Below, one piece after another: positions 13,912 through 22,217 of a DNA stretch of 35,732 nt. Each line of letters starts with the position of its first letter. The first letter of the stretch is position 1. Origin of the DNA: a virus; the IMG/VR virus record IMGVR_UViG_3300025120_000217, positions 1-35,732 of that record. The stretch is one strand, 5' to 3'. A model generated the notes under the pieces. It saw only the letters and a list, made by a program, of their open reading frames with translations. It was not told the DNA's origin and searched no databases. The position numbers and the translations under genes are program-made.

Positions 13912-16344
13912 ATGAAACAAATTTCAAATACATATAGTTCTTTTCCTGACCAGGTAGTTTCCGACGAGATAAAGAGTAGCATGGAATATGGCAAGCAAGT
14001 TGGTCAAGCTATAGAAGGTGATTGGTTTAGTGGCACTAGAAATGGTATTGAAAATAGATTTAATACAAATTTCAATAATTTTAGAACTCGTAGACTGTAT
14101 GCTAGAGCTGAGCAACCGGTAGAAAAATACAAATCTGAATTAGCTATAAATGGAGATTTATCTTACTTAAACTTAGATTGGAAGCCAGTTCCTATAATAC
14201 CTAAATTTGTTGACATAGTTGTTAATGGCATGGATAATAAGCTTTATGATATAAAAGCATTCGCTCAAGATCCTGAGTCTAGAAAAGTGAGATCTAGATA
14301 TGCCGATGATATAATAAGAGACATGGAGTCAAAAGATTTTATAAATAATATAAAATCAACTATAGGCGTAGATATGTTTAATAGTTCAAATCCAGAAGAA
14401 CTTCCTGAAAACAAAGAAGAACTAGACTTACATATGCAACTTAGTTATAAGCAAGCTTCTGAAATAGCTTGTGAAGAGGCAATAAACAACTCATTAGAAT
14501 ACAATAAATATGATTTAACTAAAAGAAGGATTATAGAAGATTTAGTTGTAATAGGTATAGGAGCTTGTAAAACAGACTGGAATAGATCAGAAGGAGTTAC
14601 CGTTGAATATGTTGATCCATCTCGTATGGTACATTCATATAGTGAAGATCCAAATTTTGAAGACTTATGGTACGTTGGAGAAATAAAACCAATATCATTA
14701 GCTGATTGTAAAAAACAATTTCCTAATTTAACAAATGAAGAATTAGAAAGATTAGAACAGTACCAAGGTAATAGTAGTTTTTTATATAATTATAATGGAA
14801 GAAGAGATGGAAATTCTATTTATATAATGTACTTTGAATATAAAACATACAGTGAGCAAGTATTTAAAATTAAAAAAACGGCCACAGGATTAGATAAATC
14901 TTTAGAAAAACCAGATACTTTTAATCCGGAAGAAAATGACAATTTTGATAGAGTCAGTAGATCAATAGAAGTTTTATACAGCGGTGCTAAAGTGTTAGGT
15001 TATGATATGATGCTTAAATGGGAGATGGCTAAAAACATGACTAGACCAAAATCTAATTTAGTTAAAGTTAACATGAACTATAATTTATGTGCACCTAAAC
15101 TTTATAATGGTAGAGTTGAATCGCTGGTTAGTAGGATGATGGGTTTTGCAGATATGATACAACTAACTCATTTAAAGATACAACAAGTAATTTCTAAAAT
15201 AATACCAGATGGTGTTTATTTAGATGTAGATGGATTAGCAGAGGTTGATTTAGGTAATGGAACTAATTATAACGCTAAAGAAGCTTTAAACATGTATTTC
15301 CAAACAGGTAGTATTCTAGGTAGATCCATGACTACAGAAGGAGATCCCAACAACGGCAGAATACCAATACAAGAATTAGTAAAAAGTGATGGAGGCGGTA
15401 AAATAAATTCTTTAATAAGTACTTATCAATATTATCTACAAATGATAAGAGATGTTACTGGACTTAATGAAGCTAGAGATGCTAGTGTACCAAACTCAGA
15501 CTCATTAGTTGGTTTACAAAAGCTAGCTGCTGCCAATTCAAATGTAGCAACAAAGCATATACTAAATAGTTATTTATATTTAACTATAAAAACTTGTGAA
15601 AATATAGTTTTAAGAACTGCTGATAGTATTGAATTTGCTTTAACAGAAGAAGCTTTAAAAAATAGTATATCTACTTGGAATGTTGGTCAACTTAACGATA
15701 TATCTCAAATACATTTAGCTGATTTTGGTATATACTTTGATTTAGTTCCAGATGAAAGAGAAAAAGAACAACTAGAAGCTAACATACAGGTTGCACTGCA
15801 AAGTGGTAGTATAAACCTGGAAGATGCTATAGATATAAGACAAATAAAAAACTTAAAATTAGCTAATCAAATGATTAAGCTAAAACGTAAAAAAGCTGCT
15901 GAAGCCGCTCAAGCCGCTTCAATGGCTAATATCGCTGCTCAAGGTGAAGCTAACGCAAAAGCTAGTGAAGCTGCCGCAATGTCTGAAGTTCAAAAACAAC
16001 AAGCTATATTAGATACTAAACTTAAGTTTGAAAAAGGTAAATCAGGTTTTGAAATAGAAAAAATGAGAGTTGAATCTCAAATGAAAAAAGATTTAATGGA
16101 ACTTGAGTTTAATTATAACATGCAGTTAGGGCAACAAAAAATAAATAAAGAAGGACAAAGAGAAGCTGATATAGAAACCAGAAAAGACGAAAGAGCTAGA
16201 ATAGTAGGTACTCAACAGAGTGCAATGATAGACCAAAAGAAAAACGATCTATTACCAATAGATTTTGAAAAACCAGATGCAGGAAGTGATGTTCAACCAT
16301 TGAGTGGTATTAGTAATCCACCTTTAGCACCTGAAATTATGTAA
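13912..16344 (+). CDS. Portal protein
   Basis: An 810-residue protein directly after TerL. The core region has the mix of helices and an EYVDPSRMVHSY block plus YNGRVESLVSRMMGFADMIQLTHLKIQQ stem-like helices, and a DVTGLNEARDAS block that is typical of large portal proteins in short-tailed phages. It forms the dodecamer through which DNA is packed and ejected, and binds TerL and the connector. From about residue 658 the C-terminus is a long coiled coil rich in Lys, Ala, Gln and Glu (KRKKAAEAAQAASMANIAAQGEANAKASEAA and onward), as in P22-type barrel domains extending into the head. Length is close to that of portals of P22 and crAss-like phages. Assigned mainly by position, length and layout. 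Confidence 0.78.
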   Translation: MKQISNTYSSFPDQVVSDEIKSSMEYGKQVGQAIEGDWFSGTRNGIENRFNTNFNNFRTRRLYARAEQPVEKYKSELAINGDLSYLNLDWKPVPIIPKFVDIVVNGMDNKLYDIKAFAQDPESRKVRSRYADDIIRDMESKDFINNIKSTIGVDMFNSSNPEELPENKEELDLHMQLSYKQASEIACEEAINNSLEYNKYDLTKRRIIEDLVVIGIGACKTDWNRSEGVTVEYVDPSRMVHSYSEDPNFEDLWYVGEIKPISLADCKKQFPNLTNEELERLEQYQGNSSFLYNYNGRRDGNSIYIMYFEYKTYSEQVFKIKKTATGLDKSLEKPDTFNPEENDNFDRVSRSIEVLYSGAKVLGYDMMLKWEMAKNMTRPKSNLVKVNMNYNLCAPKLYNGRVESLVSRMMGFADMIQLTHLKIQQVISKIIPDGVYLDVDGLAEVDLGNGTNYNAKEALNMYFQTGSILGRSMTTEGDPNNGRIPIQELVKSDGGGKINSLISTYQYYLQMIRDVTGLNEARDASVPNSDSLVGLQKLAAANSNVATKHILNSYLYLTIKTCENIVLRTADSIEFALTEEALKNSISTWNVGQLNDISQIHLADFGIYFDLVPDEREKEQLEANIQVALQSGSINLEDAIDIRQIKNLKLANQMIKLKRKKAAEAAQAASMANIAAQGEANAKASEAAAMSEVQKQQAILDTKLKFEKGKSGFEIEKMRVESQMKKDLMELEFNYNMQLGQQKINKEGQREADIETRKDERARIVGTQQSAMIDQKKNDLLPIDFEKPDAGSDVQPLSGISNPPLAPEIM

Positions 16345-16348
16345 TTAC

Positions 16349-16368
16349 TAATTATTATATTATATTAT
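16349..16368 (+). repeat. 20-base AT repeat, copy 1 (leader of scaffold candidate)
   Basis: TAATTATTATATTATATTAT, identical to 19361-19380. Here its last two bases are the A and T of the scaffold candidate's ATG. It may act as a strong AT-rich translation leader or promoter element. Confidence 0.6.
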
Positions 16369-17515
16369 GTCAAATAAAGTAGAAAATGAAGCTACTAGTA
16401 AAGATTCTTTAAAAATAAAAAAGAAGGCTGGTAGACCAAGAAAAATGATAAAAGAACAATCTATAAATAAATTAGATTTAACTAAAAAAGAACAAGATGC
16501 CGTTCAAGAGCAAAGCACAATCAACGTGGATGAGAATAAACAAACCACAACTCTGGAAAGAGTGGAGGAAAAAACATCCGAATCAAAACTTGAAAAGCCT
16601 AATGAAACGGAAAAAGAAGTAACAATAATAAAAGAAAAAGCTGTAAAAAAATTAGAGTCTGAAATTAAAGAGGCTGTAAGAGACGAGAAACTAGTTGGTA
16701 AGCAATTACCAGAAAACATAGAAAAATTAGTTAGTTTCATGGAAGAAACAGGAGGTACAGTAGAGGATTATGTTACATTAAATAAAGACTACAACAAGTA
16801 TGACGATAAATTACTTGTTAAGGAATTTTATAAAAAAACTAGACCACATCTAAACGAAGAGGAAGTTAGCTTCATAATGCAAGATAACTTTAACTACGAT
16901 GAAGAAGAGGACGAAGAAAGATTTGTACGTAAGCAAAAACTAGCGTACAAAGAAGAAGTTGCGAAAGCCAAGAACTTTTTAGAGCAAATGAAAGGTAAAT
17001 ATTATGATGAAATCAAGTTGAGGCCATCTGTTACTAATGAGCAGAAAAAAGCTATGGAATTTTTCCAACGATACAATGAAGAGCAACAACACGTGTCACA
17101 AGCAAGAGAAGAGTTTGTAAAAAATACTGAAGACTTTTTCCACAATAAATTTGAAGGTTTCAATTTTGAAGTTGGAGATCAAAGATTTAAGTATCAAGTA
17201 TCAAACCCTACTGAAATGACAAACGCACAAAGTGATGTTACTAAGATTATCAATAAATTTTCTGATAATCAAGGAAACATAACTGATTTGAGCGGTTATC
17301 ATAAAGCATTATATGCTGCTAGAAATGCTGATAGATTAGCTGAACATTTTTATGAGCAAGGCAAAGCCGATGCTACTAGAGATATAATAGCAAAATCTAA
17401 AAACATTGATAATGACCCAAAGCCAATGGCTACTGAAACAATGAGTAATGGCTGGAAAGTTAAAGCTATAAGTGGTGTTGATAGTTCTAAATTGAAAATT
17501 AAGAAAAAATCATAA
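16367..17515 (+). CDS. Scaffold / internal head protein candidate
   Basis: A 382-residue highly charged helical protein between portal and MCP, where scaffolds lie. Its first 110 residues are Lys/Glu/Thr-rich and disordered, then long charged helices (residues 110-260) and a C-terminal Gly/Lys part. No protease motif is visible and no separate head protease gene is seen in this stretch. Residues 22-26 (GRPRK within KKKAGRPRKM) match an AT-hook, a minor-groove DNA-binding motif, which is unusual for a scaffold and could tie the protein to DNA. It should guide MCP assembly and be absent or cut in the mature head. The leader 16349-16368 is repeated exactly before the gene at 19385. Confidence 0.6.
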   Translation: MSNKVENEATSKDSLKIKKKAGRPRKMIKEQSINKLDLTKKEQDAVQEQSTINVDENKQTTTLERVEEKTSESKLEKPNETEKEVTIIKEKAVKKLESEIKEAVRDEKLVGKQLPENIEKLVSFMEETGGTVEDYVTLNKDYNKYDDKLLVKEFYKKTRPHLNEEEVSFIMQDNFNYDEEEDEERFVRKQKLAYKEEVAKAKNFLEQMKGKYYDEIKLRPSVTNEQKKAMEFFQRYNEEQQHVSQAREEFVKNTEDFFHNKFEGFNFEVGDQRFKYQVSNPTEMTNAQSDVTKIINKFSDNQGNITDLSGYHKALYAARNADRLAEHFYEQGKADATRDIIAKSKNIDNDPKPMATETMSNGWKVKAISGVDSSKLKIKKKS

Positions 17516-17530
17516 TATAAAAATAAAAAC

Positions 17531-19003
17531 ATGAGTTTTAATACAGGTGGGAGTTTTCCCGCATCGATAGTTCCTATGCCAAATCAAGTAGTTGTACAAG
17601 ATAATTATATCGACTTCAACAACTTGGCTAACGGTCAATGGGCACAACAATATCTACCTGAGCTTTATGAGCAAGAAGTAGAGAGATACGGAAACAGGAC
17701 TTTGTCTGGTTTCTTGAGAATGGTAGGCGCTGAAATGCCTATGACATCTGACCAAGTTATTTGGTCTGAACAAAATAGATTACACGTAGCTTATAACAAC
17801 GCAGCTGTTGTTGCTGTTGGTGGTACTGCTGATGTAACAGTAACAATCACTCCAGGTGCTGGTAACCCAGCTACTTCAGGTATTAGAGTTGGTAACACAA
17901 TTTTACTTTCTGATAATGCTACTGGATTAGTTACTGCTAAAGCTTTAGTTACAGCTTCAAACGCTTCAGGTTATACTTTAACTTGTGAGCTATACGAAAC
18001 TACTGCTGCTGCTTTACCAGTTGCTATTAGTGGTGGAACTTGTAGCTTATTTGTTTACGGTTCTGAATTTCCTAAAGGAAGTAACGGAATGGTTGGAGCA
18101 ATCGAACCAGGTGTTACTACTTTTACTAATTCACCAATTATCTTAAAAGATAATTACGAATTAAGTGGTTCTGATGCTGCACAAATTGGATGGATCGAAG
18201 TTGCTACTGAAGACGGTACTTCTGGATACTTATGGTATCTAAAAGCTGAGTCTGAAACTAGACTAAGATTTGAAGATTATATGGAGATGTCAATGGTTGA
18301 AGGTGAGTTAATGGCTAACGCTGCTACTCCTTTTGGAGCTCAATTCACACCAGGTGGTGCTGCTCAAAACATCAAAGGTACTGAAGGTTTATTCGCTGCT
18401 ATCGAAGCAAGAGGTAATGTATACTCTGGTTTTGCTGGTGCGGCTGCTCCTGGTTCAGGTGCTTTAGGTGATTTTGATACTATCCTAAAACAATTAGATA
18501 AGCAAGGTGCTATTGAAGAAAATATGTTATTCTTATCAAGATCTACGGCTCTTGATTTTGATGATATGCTAGCTGCTGTTAACGGTGGATTTGCTTCTAC
18601 TCAAGCTGCATCTTACGGTTTATTTGACAACGAAGCTGAAATGGCTTTAAACTTTGGTTTTTCAGGTTTTAGAAGAGGTTCTTATGACTTCTATAAGACT
18701 GACTGGAAATACTTAAACGATGCTACTACAAGAGGTTTATCTAATGCCATTGATGGTGTTATGATACCAGCTGGTACATCTACAGTATATGATCAAATGT
18801 TAGGTTCAAATATCAGACGTCCTTTCTTACACGTAAGATTTAGAGCTTCTGAAACTGAAGACAGACGATTCAAAGCATGGATCACTGGATCTGTTGGTGG
18901 TGCTTACACTACTGATTTAGATACAATGAGAGTCAATTTCTTATCTGAAAGATGTTTAGTTACACAAGCTGCTAATAACTTCGTGTTATTCAAAGGAGCA
19001 TAA
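17531..19003 (+). CDS. Major capsid protein
   Basis: A 490-residue protein after portal and scaffold, as in the usual late order. It opens with an N-arm (PNQVVVQDNYIDFNNLANGQWAQQYLPELYEQEVERYGNRTLSGFL) and has a long beta-rich insertion (about 95-175), then conserved-looking helical blocks (GTEGLFAAIEARGN, FDTILKQLDKQGAIEENMLFLSRSTALDFDDMLAA) ending in an Arg-rich segment (RRPFLHVRFRASETEDRRFKAW). This fits an HK97-fold capsid protein with an inserted surface domain. Codon use is noticeably enriched for GCT/GGT, as expected for the most strongly expressed gene. It forms the head shell, and is the leading candidate client for the phage chaperonin. It precedes a small gene and a strong terminator. 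Confidence 0.85.
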   Translation: MSFNTGGSFPASIVPMPNQVVVQDNYIDFNNLANGQWAQQYLPELYEQEVERYGNRTLSGFLRMVGAEMPMTSDQVIWSEQNRLHVAYNNAAVVAVGGTADVTVTITPGAGNPATSGIRVGNTILLSDNATGLVTAKALVTASNASGYTLTCELYETTAAALPVAISGGTCSLFVYGSEFPKGSNGMVGAIEPGVTTFTNSPIILKDNYELSGSDAAQIGWIEVATEDGTSGYLWYLKAESETRLRFEDYMEMSMVEGELMANAATPFGAQFTPGGAAQNIKGTEGLFAAIEARGNVYSGFAGAAAPGSGALGDFDTILKQLDKQGAIEENMLFLSRSTALDFDDMLAAVNGGFASTQAASYGLFDNEAEMALNFGFSGFRRGSYDFYKTDWKYLNDATTRGLSNAIDGVMIPAGTSTVYDQMLGSNIRRPFLHVRFRASETEDRRFKAWITGSVGGAYTTDLDTMRVNFLSERCLVTQAANNFVLFKGA

Positions 19004-19032
19004 TTAATAATTAACATTTAAAAAATAAGAAA

Positions 19033-19320
19033 ATGGGTTTAATAAATATCATACCACAAGATTCACTTCCTGAAAATCCAGGAGTAAATCAATTAGTAGA
19101 TTCTGGAACAGGCGTATTATCAATAGCTTCGGGTGTTGTTACTCTTGGATCTAAGACTATTACTTACACAGCCACAACAGGTTCACTACCATCTGATCAA
19201 GAAATTTTTGATCTATGGGCACCGGTTGTTGGAGCTGCTAACGGAGCCGCTGGCCCCGCTACAGTAGCACCAAGAATAGTCGCCAGCAATGACGATGTTC
19301 TTTATCCTGCTATTACGTAG
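19033..19320 (+). CDS. Small head-associated protein candidate
   Basis: A 95-residue protein directly after MCP, with beta-rich Gly/Thr/Val sequence (VLSIASGVVTLGSKTITYTATTG) and an Ala/Gly stretch (APVVGAANGAAGPATVAP). Its small size, place next to MCP and lack of a membrane segment suggest a capsid decoration or head-completion protein. No specific family is recognised. It is the last gene before the terminator at 19335-19361, so it is probably co-transcribed with MCP at high level. Confidence 0.55.
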   Translation: MGLINIIPQDSLPENPGVNQLVDSGTGVLSIASGVVTLGSKTITYTATTGSLPSDQEIFDLWAPVVGAANGAAGPATVAPRIVASNDDVLYPAIT

Positions 19321-19334
19321 GACATAAAATAACA

Positions 19335-19361
19335 AGATCCCGCTTAGGCGGGGTCTTTTTT
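19335..19361 (+). terminator. Rho-independent terminator after the MCP operon
   Basis: A 9-bp stem (AGATCCCGC pairing with GCGGGGTCT, one G-T wobble) with a TTAG loop, at 19335-19343 and 19348-19356, then a T tract to 19361. Its GC-rich stem stands out in an AT-rich genome. It should end or thin out transcripts of MCP and the 95-residue gene before the 265-residue gene. Confidence 0.85.
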
Positions 19362-19380
19362 AATTATTATATTATATTAT
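19361..19380 (+). repeat. 20-base AT repeat, copy 2 (leader of 265-residue protein)
   Basis: An exact copy of 16349-16368. It follows the MCP terminator directly and ends 4 bases before the ATG at 19385. Its position after a terminator suggests that it contains or flanks a promoter for the next gene. Confidence 0.6.
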
Positions 19381-19384
19381 ATCA

Positions 19385-20182
19385 ATGAAAACAAAAGAAA
19401 AAACAAAGCCTGTGGCTAAAGCCCCAGCAACTCCTAAAGTACAAAAAGATACTTGGGAATATAAAGATAGAACTTACTTTTTAATAGGTAACAAAACTCC
19501 TTTAACTTATACTATACCTAGTAGACACTCAAGAAGATACCCTTTAGTCTGGTTTGACGAAGAGAAAGGTTATGAAAGAGAGATGCGATACGCGACTAAT
19601 CAAAAAAGTATATTTGTTGAAGAGCAAGAAGGTCAAGTAACACTAAAGCATATTGTATTTGATAAAGGCGTTTTAATCGTTAAAAAAGAAAAAAGAAATT
19701 TACAAGAATTATTATTAAAGCATCCACATAGAAATGTTATATTCAAAGAACATGATAAAGTTGAAGTAGCTATAGATGAATTTGAACATTTAGAAGTTGA
19801 AATTGAAGCTATGAATATGGCTTACGAAATGGATATAGATTATTCTGAAGCTATACTAAGAGTAGAAAAAGGTTCTGCTGTAACTAAAATGAGTAGTAAA
19901 GAAATAAGAAGAGATTTGATTTTATTTGCTAAATCAAATCCAGCTTTATTTTTAGAATTAGCTAATGACGATAATGTTCAACTAAGAAACTTCGCTATAA
20001 GATCAGTTGAAGAAGGAATAGTTGCTCTATCTGATGACAATAGATCTTTTATTTGGAAAAGCAATGGTAGAAAACTAATGACTGTACCATTTGACGAAAA
20101 CCCATATTCAGCAATGGCTGCTTGGTTTAAAACAGATGAAGGTTTAGAAGTTTACAGATCTATAGAGAAAAGATTTGAATAA
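19385..20182 (+). CDS. Conserved phage protein, unknown function
   Basis: A 265-residue soluble protein. The N-terminus is Lys/Pro-rich and flexible; then come WEYKDRTYFLIGNKTPLTYTIPSRHSRRYPLVWFDEEKG, EREMRYATNQKSIF and, near 168, SSKEIRRDLILFAKSNPALFLELANDDNVQLRNFAIRSVEEGIV, ending in MTVPFDENPYSAMAAWFKTDEG. I recall similar proteins from marine phages after the MCP, without a known role; it may be a head-neck or assembly protein. The gene stands alone between two terminators (19335-19361 and 20196-20221), so it is probably a single-gene transcript, and shares an exact 20-base leader with the scaffold candidate. Confidence 0.6.
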   Translation: MKTKEKTKPVAKAPATPKVQKDTWEYKDRTYFLIGNKTPLTYTIPSRHSRRYPLVWFDEEKGYEREMRYATNQKSIFVEEQEGQVTLKHIVFDKGVLIVKKEKRNLQELLLKHPHRNVIFKEHDKVEVAIDEFEHLEVEIEAMNMAYEMDIDYSEAILRVEKGSAVTKMSSKEIRRDLILFAKSNPALFLELANDDNVQLRNFAIRSVEEGIVALSDDNRSFIWKSNGRKLMTVPFDENPYSAMAAWFKTDEGLEVYRSIEKRFE

Positions 20183-20198
20183 CAAGTGATTATATAAG
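20183..20198 (+). promoter_or_regulatory. Candidate phage promoter motif, copy C
   Basis: CAAGTGATTATATAAG directly after the stop codon of the 265-residue gene. Its end touches the left arm of the UUCG terminator at 20196. Transcripts starting just past it would begin inside the hairpin and so escape termination, a neat arrangement for driving the tail genes. Confidence 0.5.
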
Positions 20199-20221
20199 GG
20201 TGGTTCGCCACCCTTTTTTTT
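20196..20221 (+). terminator. Rho-independent terminator with UUCG loop
   Basis: A perfect 8-bp stem AAGGGTGG / CCACCCTT around a TTCG loop (20196-20203, loop 20204-20207, 20208-20215), followed by T residues to 20221. It comes 13 bases after the stop codon of the 265-residue gene. UUCG loops make very stable hairpins, so this should be an efficient terminator. A candidate promoter motif (20183-20198) touches its left arm. Confidence 0.88.
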
Positions 20222-20233
20222 AAAATAAACAAT

Positions 20234-20995
20234 ATGGCAATAAATGTTAACACAGTATATACTACAGTATTATCAATACTAAACAAGGAACAACGTGGGT
20301 ATTTGACTCCTTTTGAGTTTAATAAACTTGCCGTACAAGTACAATTAGAAGTATTTGAAAAATATTTTGAAGATTTAAACGTTCAATTAAGAAGCCCTCA
20401 AAACAATGATGAATATGCTGATAGAGTTAAGAGCATAGAGGAAAAAATTGATAGTTTTTTAACTTCAGACAACACAACAGCGACAGGTAACTTGGGAGTA
20501 ACAGTAGTAGGCGGTTTAGGTGTTATTGATACTACAGCTGCTTCTCCAGCAATACATAGATTTGGAGATGTTACTTTTACTGATAGAGCTTTACTACCTG
20601 TTACTATAGAAAAAGTCTCTAAGCATGAGTTATCTATGTCTAGAAGATCTCAATTTGCAGCTCCAACATCTAAGTTTCCAATGTGCTTTATACAGGGTTC
20701 TAGTGTTAATATATTACCAGCAATAGCTAGTAGCAATACTTTAGGTAACGAAAAAGTATATGAAATAAATTATGTAAAAAAACCATCTTCTCCTAATTGG
20801 TCTTTTACTACAGGTACTCTAGGTCAATACGTATATGACTCTACAAACTCAGTTAATTTTGAAATATCTGATGAAGATCAATCTGAAGTAATACTTAGAA
20901 TATTAACATACGCTGGCGTTGTGGTTAGAGACACTGAAATAATACAAGCTGCGGCCGGTGCAGTATCTCAAATGGATCAACAACAACAACAATAA
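20234..20995 (+). CDS. Head-tail ring / adaptor protein candidate
   Basis: A 253-residue protein at the start of the tail gene block. The N-terminal helices (NTVYTTVLSILNKEQRGYLTPFEFNKLAVQVQLEVFEKYFEDLNVQL) and the EYADRVKSIEEKIDSF block resemble proteins that precede tail tubular genes in short-tailed Bacteroidota phages in my recollection. The middle is beta-rich (VTFTDRALLPVTIEKVSKHELSMS) and the C-terminus has a Gln run. It probably forms a ring below the portal together with the next gene product. Assigned by position and shape only. The gene begins 12 bases after the UUCG terminator. Confidence 0.5.
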   Translation: MAINVNTVYTTVLSILNKEQRGYLTPFEFNKLAVQVQLEVFEKYFEDLNVQLRSPQNNDEYADRVKSIEEKIDSFLTSDNTTATGNLGVTVVGGLGVIDTTAASPAIHRFGDVTFTDRALLPVTIEKVSKHELSMSRRSQFAAPTSKFPMCFIQGSSVNILPAIASSNTLGNEKVYEINYVKKPSSPNWSFTTGTLGQYVYDSTNSVNFEISDEDQSEVILRILTYAGVVVRDTEIIQAAAGAVSQMDQQQQQ

Positions 20996-20998
20996 GAT

Positions 20999-22213
20999 AT
21001 GACTAAAACTGTAGCAACAATTCCAATTCAAGAAAACGACGCTGTATATTATTCAGGTCAAATGAGATTAGGTCCTTTAAGTGCTGGGCAAAATACTGTT
21101 ACTTTTAATCCTGGAAACGGTGGACCATTAAACACTACATTGATATCTGATTACGATTCTGCATTTAATTATGTAACTGACACTGGTAATTTTGATATAC
21201 ATATATTAGCTGACTCTACAGATCCACCTACTTCGGCTAATAAAGTGCCTGCAGATCAATTCTATGTTAGTGATCCAACTAACAACAGTGTTTTTTTCTC
21301 CCCAAATGCAGCGGCAGGCGAATATATATTTTTACAATTAAAAACACAGGCAGTTGAAGATAATTATGGTAGTTATAGATATACTTCTTTAGACGACGTT
21401 ATAAATAACTTTTTATTAACCTATGTTGGAGAAGGTAAAACTCTTTTAAGAATAAAAAGAACTGATGTTCTATTTCACGCTAGAAGAGCTATGCAAGAAT
21501 TATCATACGATACTCTGCCTTCTGCAAAATCTATAGAAGCAACAGTTCCTCCAAGTTTAAGTATTCCTATTCCAAGAGACTATGTTAATTACGTTAAAAT
21601 ATCTTACGTTGATGAAAATGGAGTTCTTTGTGTAATATATCCTTTAAATGGATTAAGTGGAAATCCAACAGACTTGTCTATAGATGATAGTAACGGAGTA
21701 CCATTACAGAGTTCATTTGGTAATAACATACTAGCTGAACAATCTTTAACAGAGGAAGCTTGGGCAAAGGCTAATTTATCAAACTTAAGCGGTTCGAGGT
21801 TTCAGCAAAGCAACATAAACGATGTTCCATGGTTTAGGCAAGCTTATGGACAGCGTTATGGTTTAAATCCTGAACTATCTCAAACAAATGGTTATTTTAG
21901 CATAAATGAAAGATTAGGCTCTATAACGTTTTCAAGTAATTTGTCTGGTAGACTTCTTAATGTAGACTACATATCTGATGGACTTTCTTTAGACTTAAAC
22001 TCACTAGTACCTAAAATGGTAGAAGATGCATTATACTCAGTTATAATGTCAATGATGGTAATGCCTAGAAGAGATGTAGACCCAGGTACTAAAGCTTTTT
22101 GGAAAAGAGATGCATATGTAAAAACTCGCAATGCTAAAATAAGATTATCTAATTTAAAACTTGATGAAATTGTTCAAGTGTTTAGAGGTCAGTCTAAGTG
22201 GATTAAATATTAA
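20999..22213 (+). CDS. Tail adaptor / tubular protein A-like
   Basis: A 404-residue protein. After an N-terminal beta-rich domain (residues 1-125) it has YRYTSLDDVINNFLLTYVGEGKTLLRIKRTDVLFHARRAMQELSYDTL, a helical block like the gatekeeper/adaptor core of T7 gp11-type and ring proteins, then SIPIPRDYVNYVKISYVDENG and a helical C-terminus with MVEDALYSVIMSMMVMPRRDV. It should link the portal or first ring to the large nozzle protein encoded next. The N-terminal extra domain is longer than in T7 gp11 (196 residues). Its order (ring, adaptor, nozzle) supports the call. Confidence 0.6.
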   Translation: MTKTVATIPIQENDAVYYSGQMRLGPLSAGQNTVTFNPGNGGPLNTTLISDYDSAFNYVTDTGNFDIHILADSTDPPTSANKVPADQFYVSDPTNNSVFFSPNAAAGEYIFLQLKTQAVEDNYGSYRYTSLDDVINNFLLTYVGEGKTLLRIKRTDVLFHARRAMQELSYDTLPSAKSIEATVPPSLSIPIPRDYVNYVKISYVDENGVLCVIYPLNGLSGNPTDLSIDDSNGVPLQSSFGNNILAEQSLTEEAWAKANLSNLSGSRFQQSNINDVPWFRQAYGQRYGLNPELSQTNGYFSINERLGSITFSSNLSGRLLNVDYISDGLSLDLNSLVPKMVEDALYSVIMSMMVMPRRDVDPGTKAFWKRDAYVKTRNAKIRLSNLKLDEIVQVFRGQSKWIKY

Positions 22214-22217
22214 TTAA

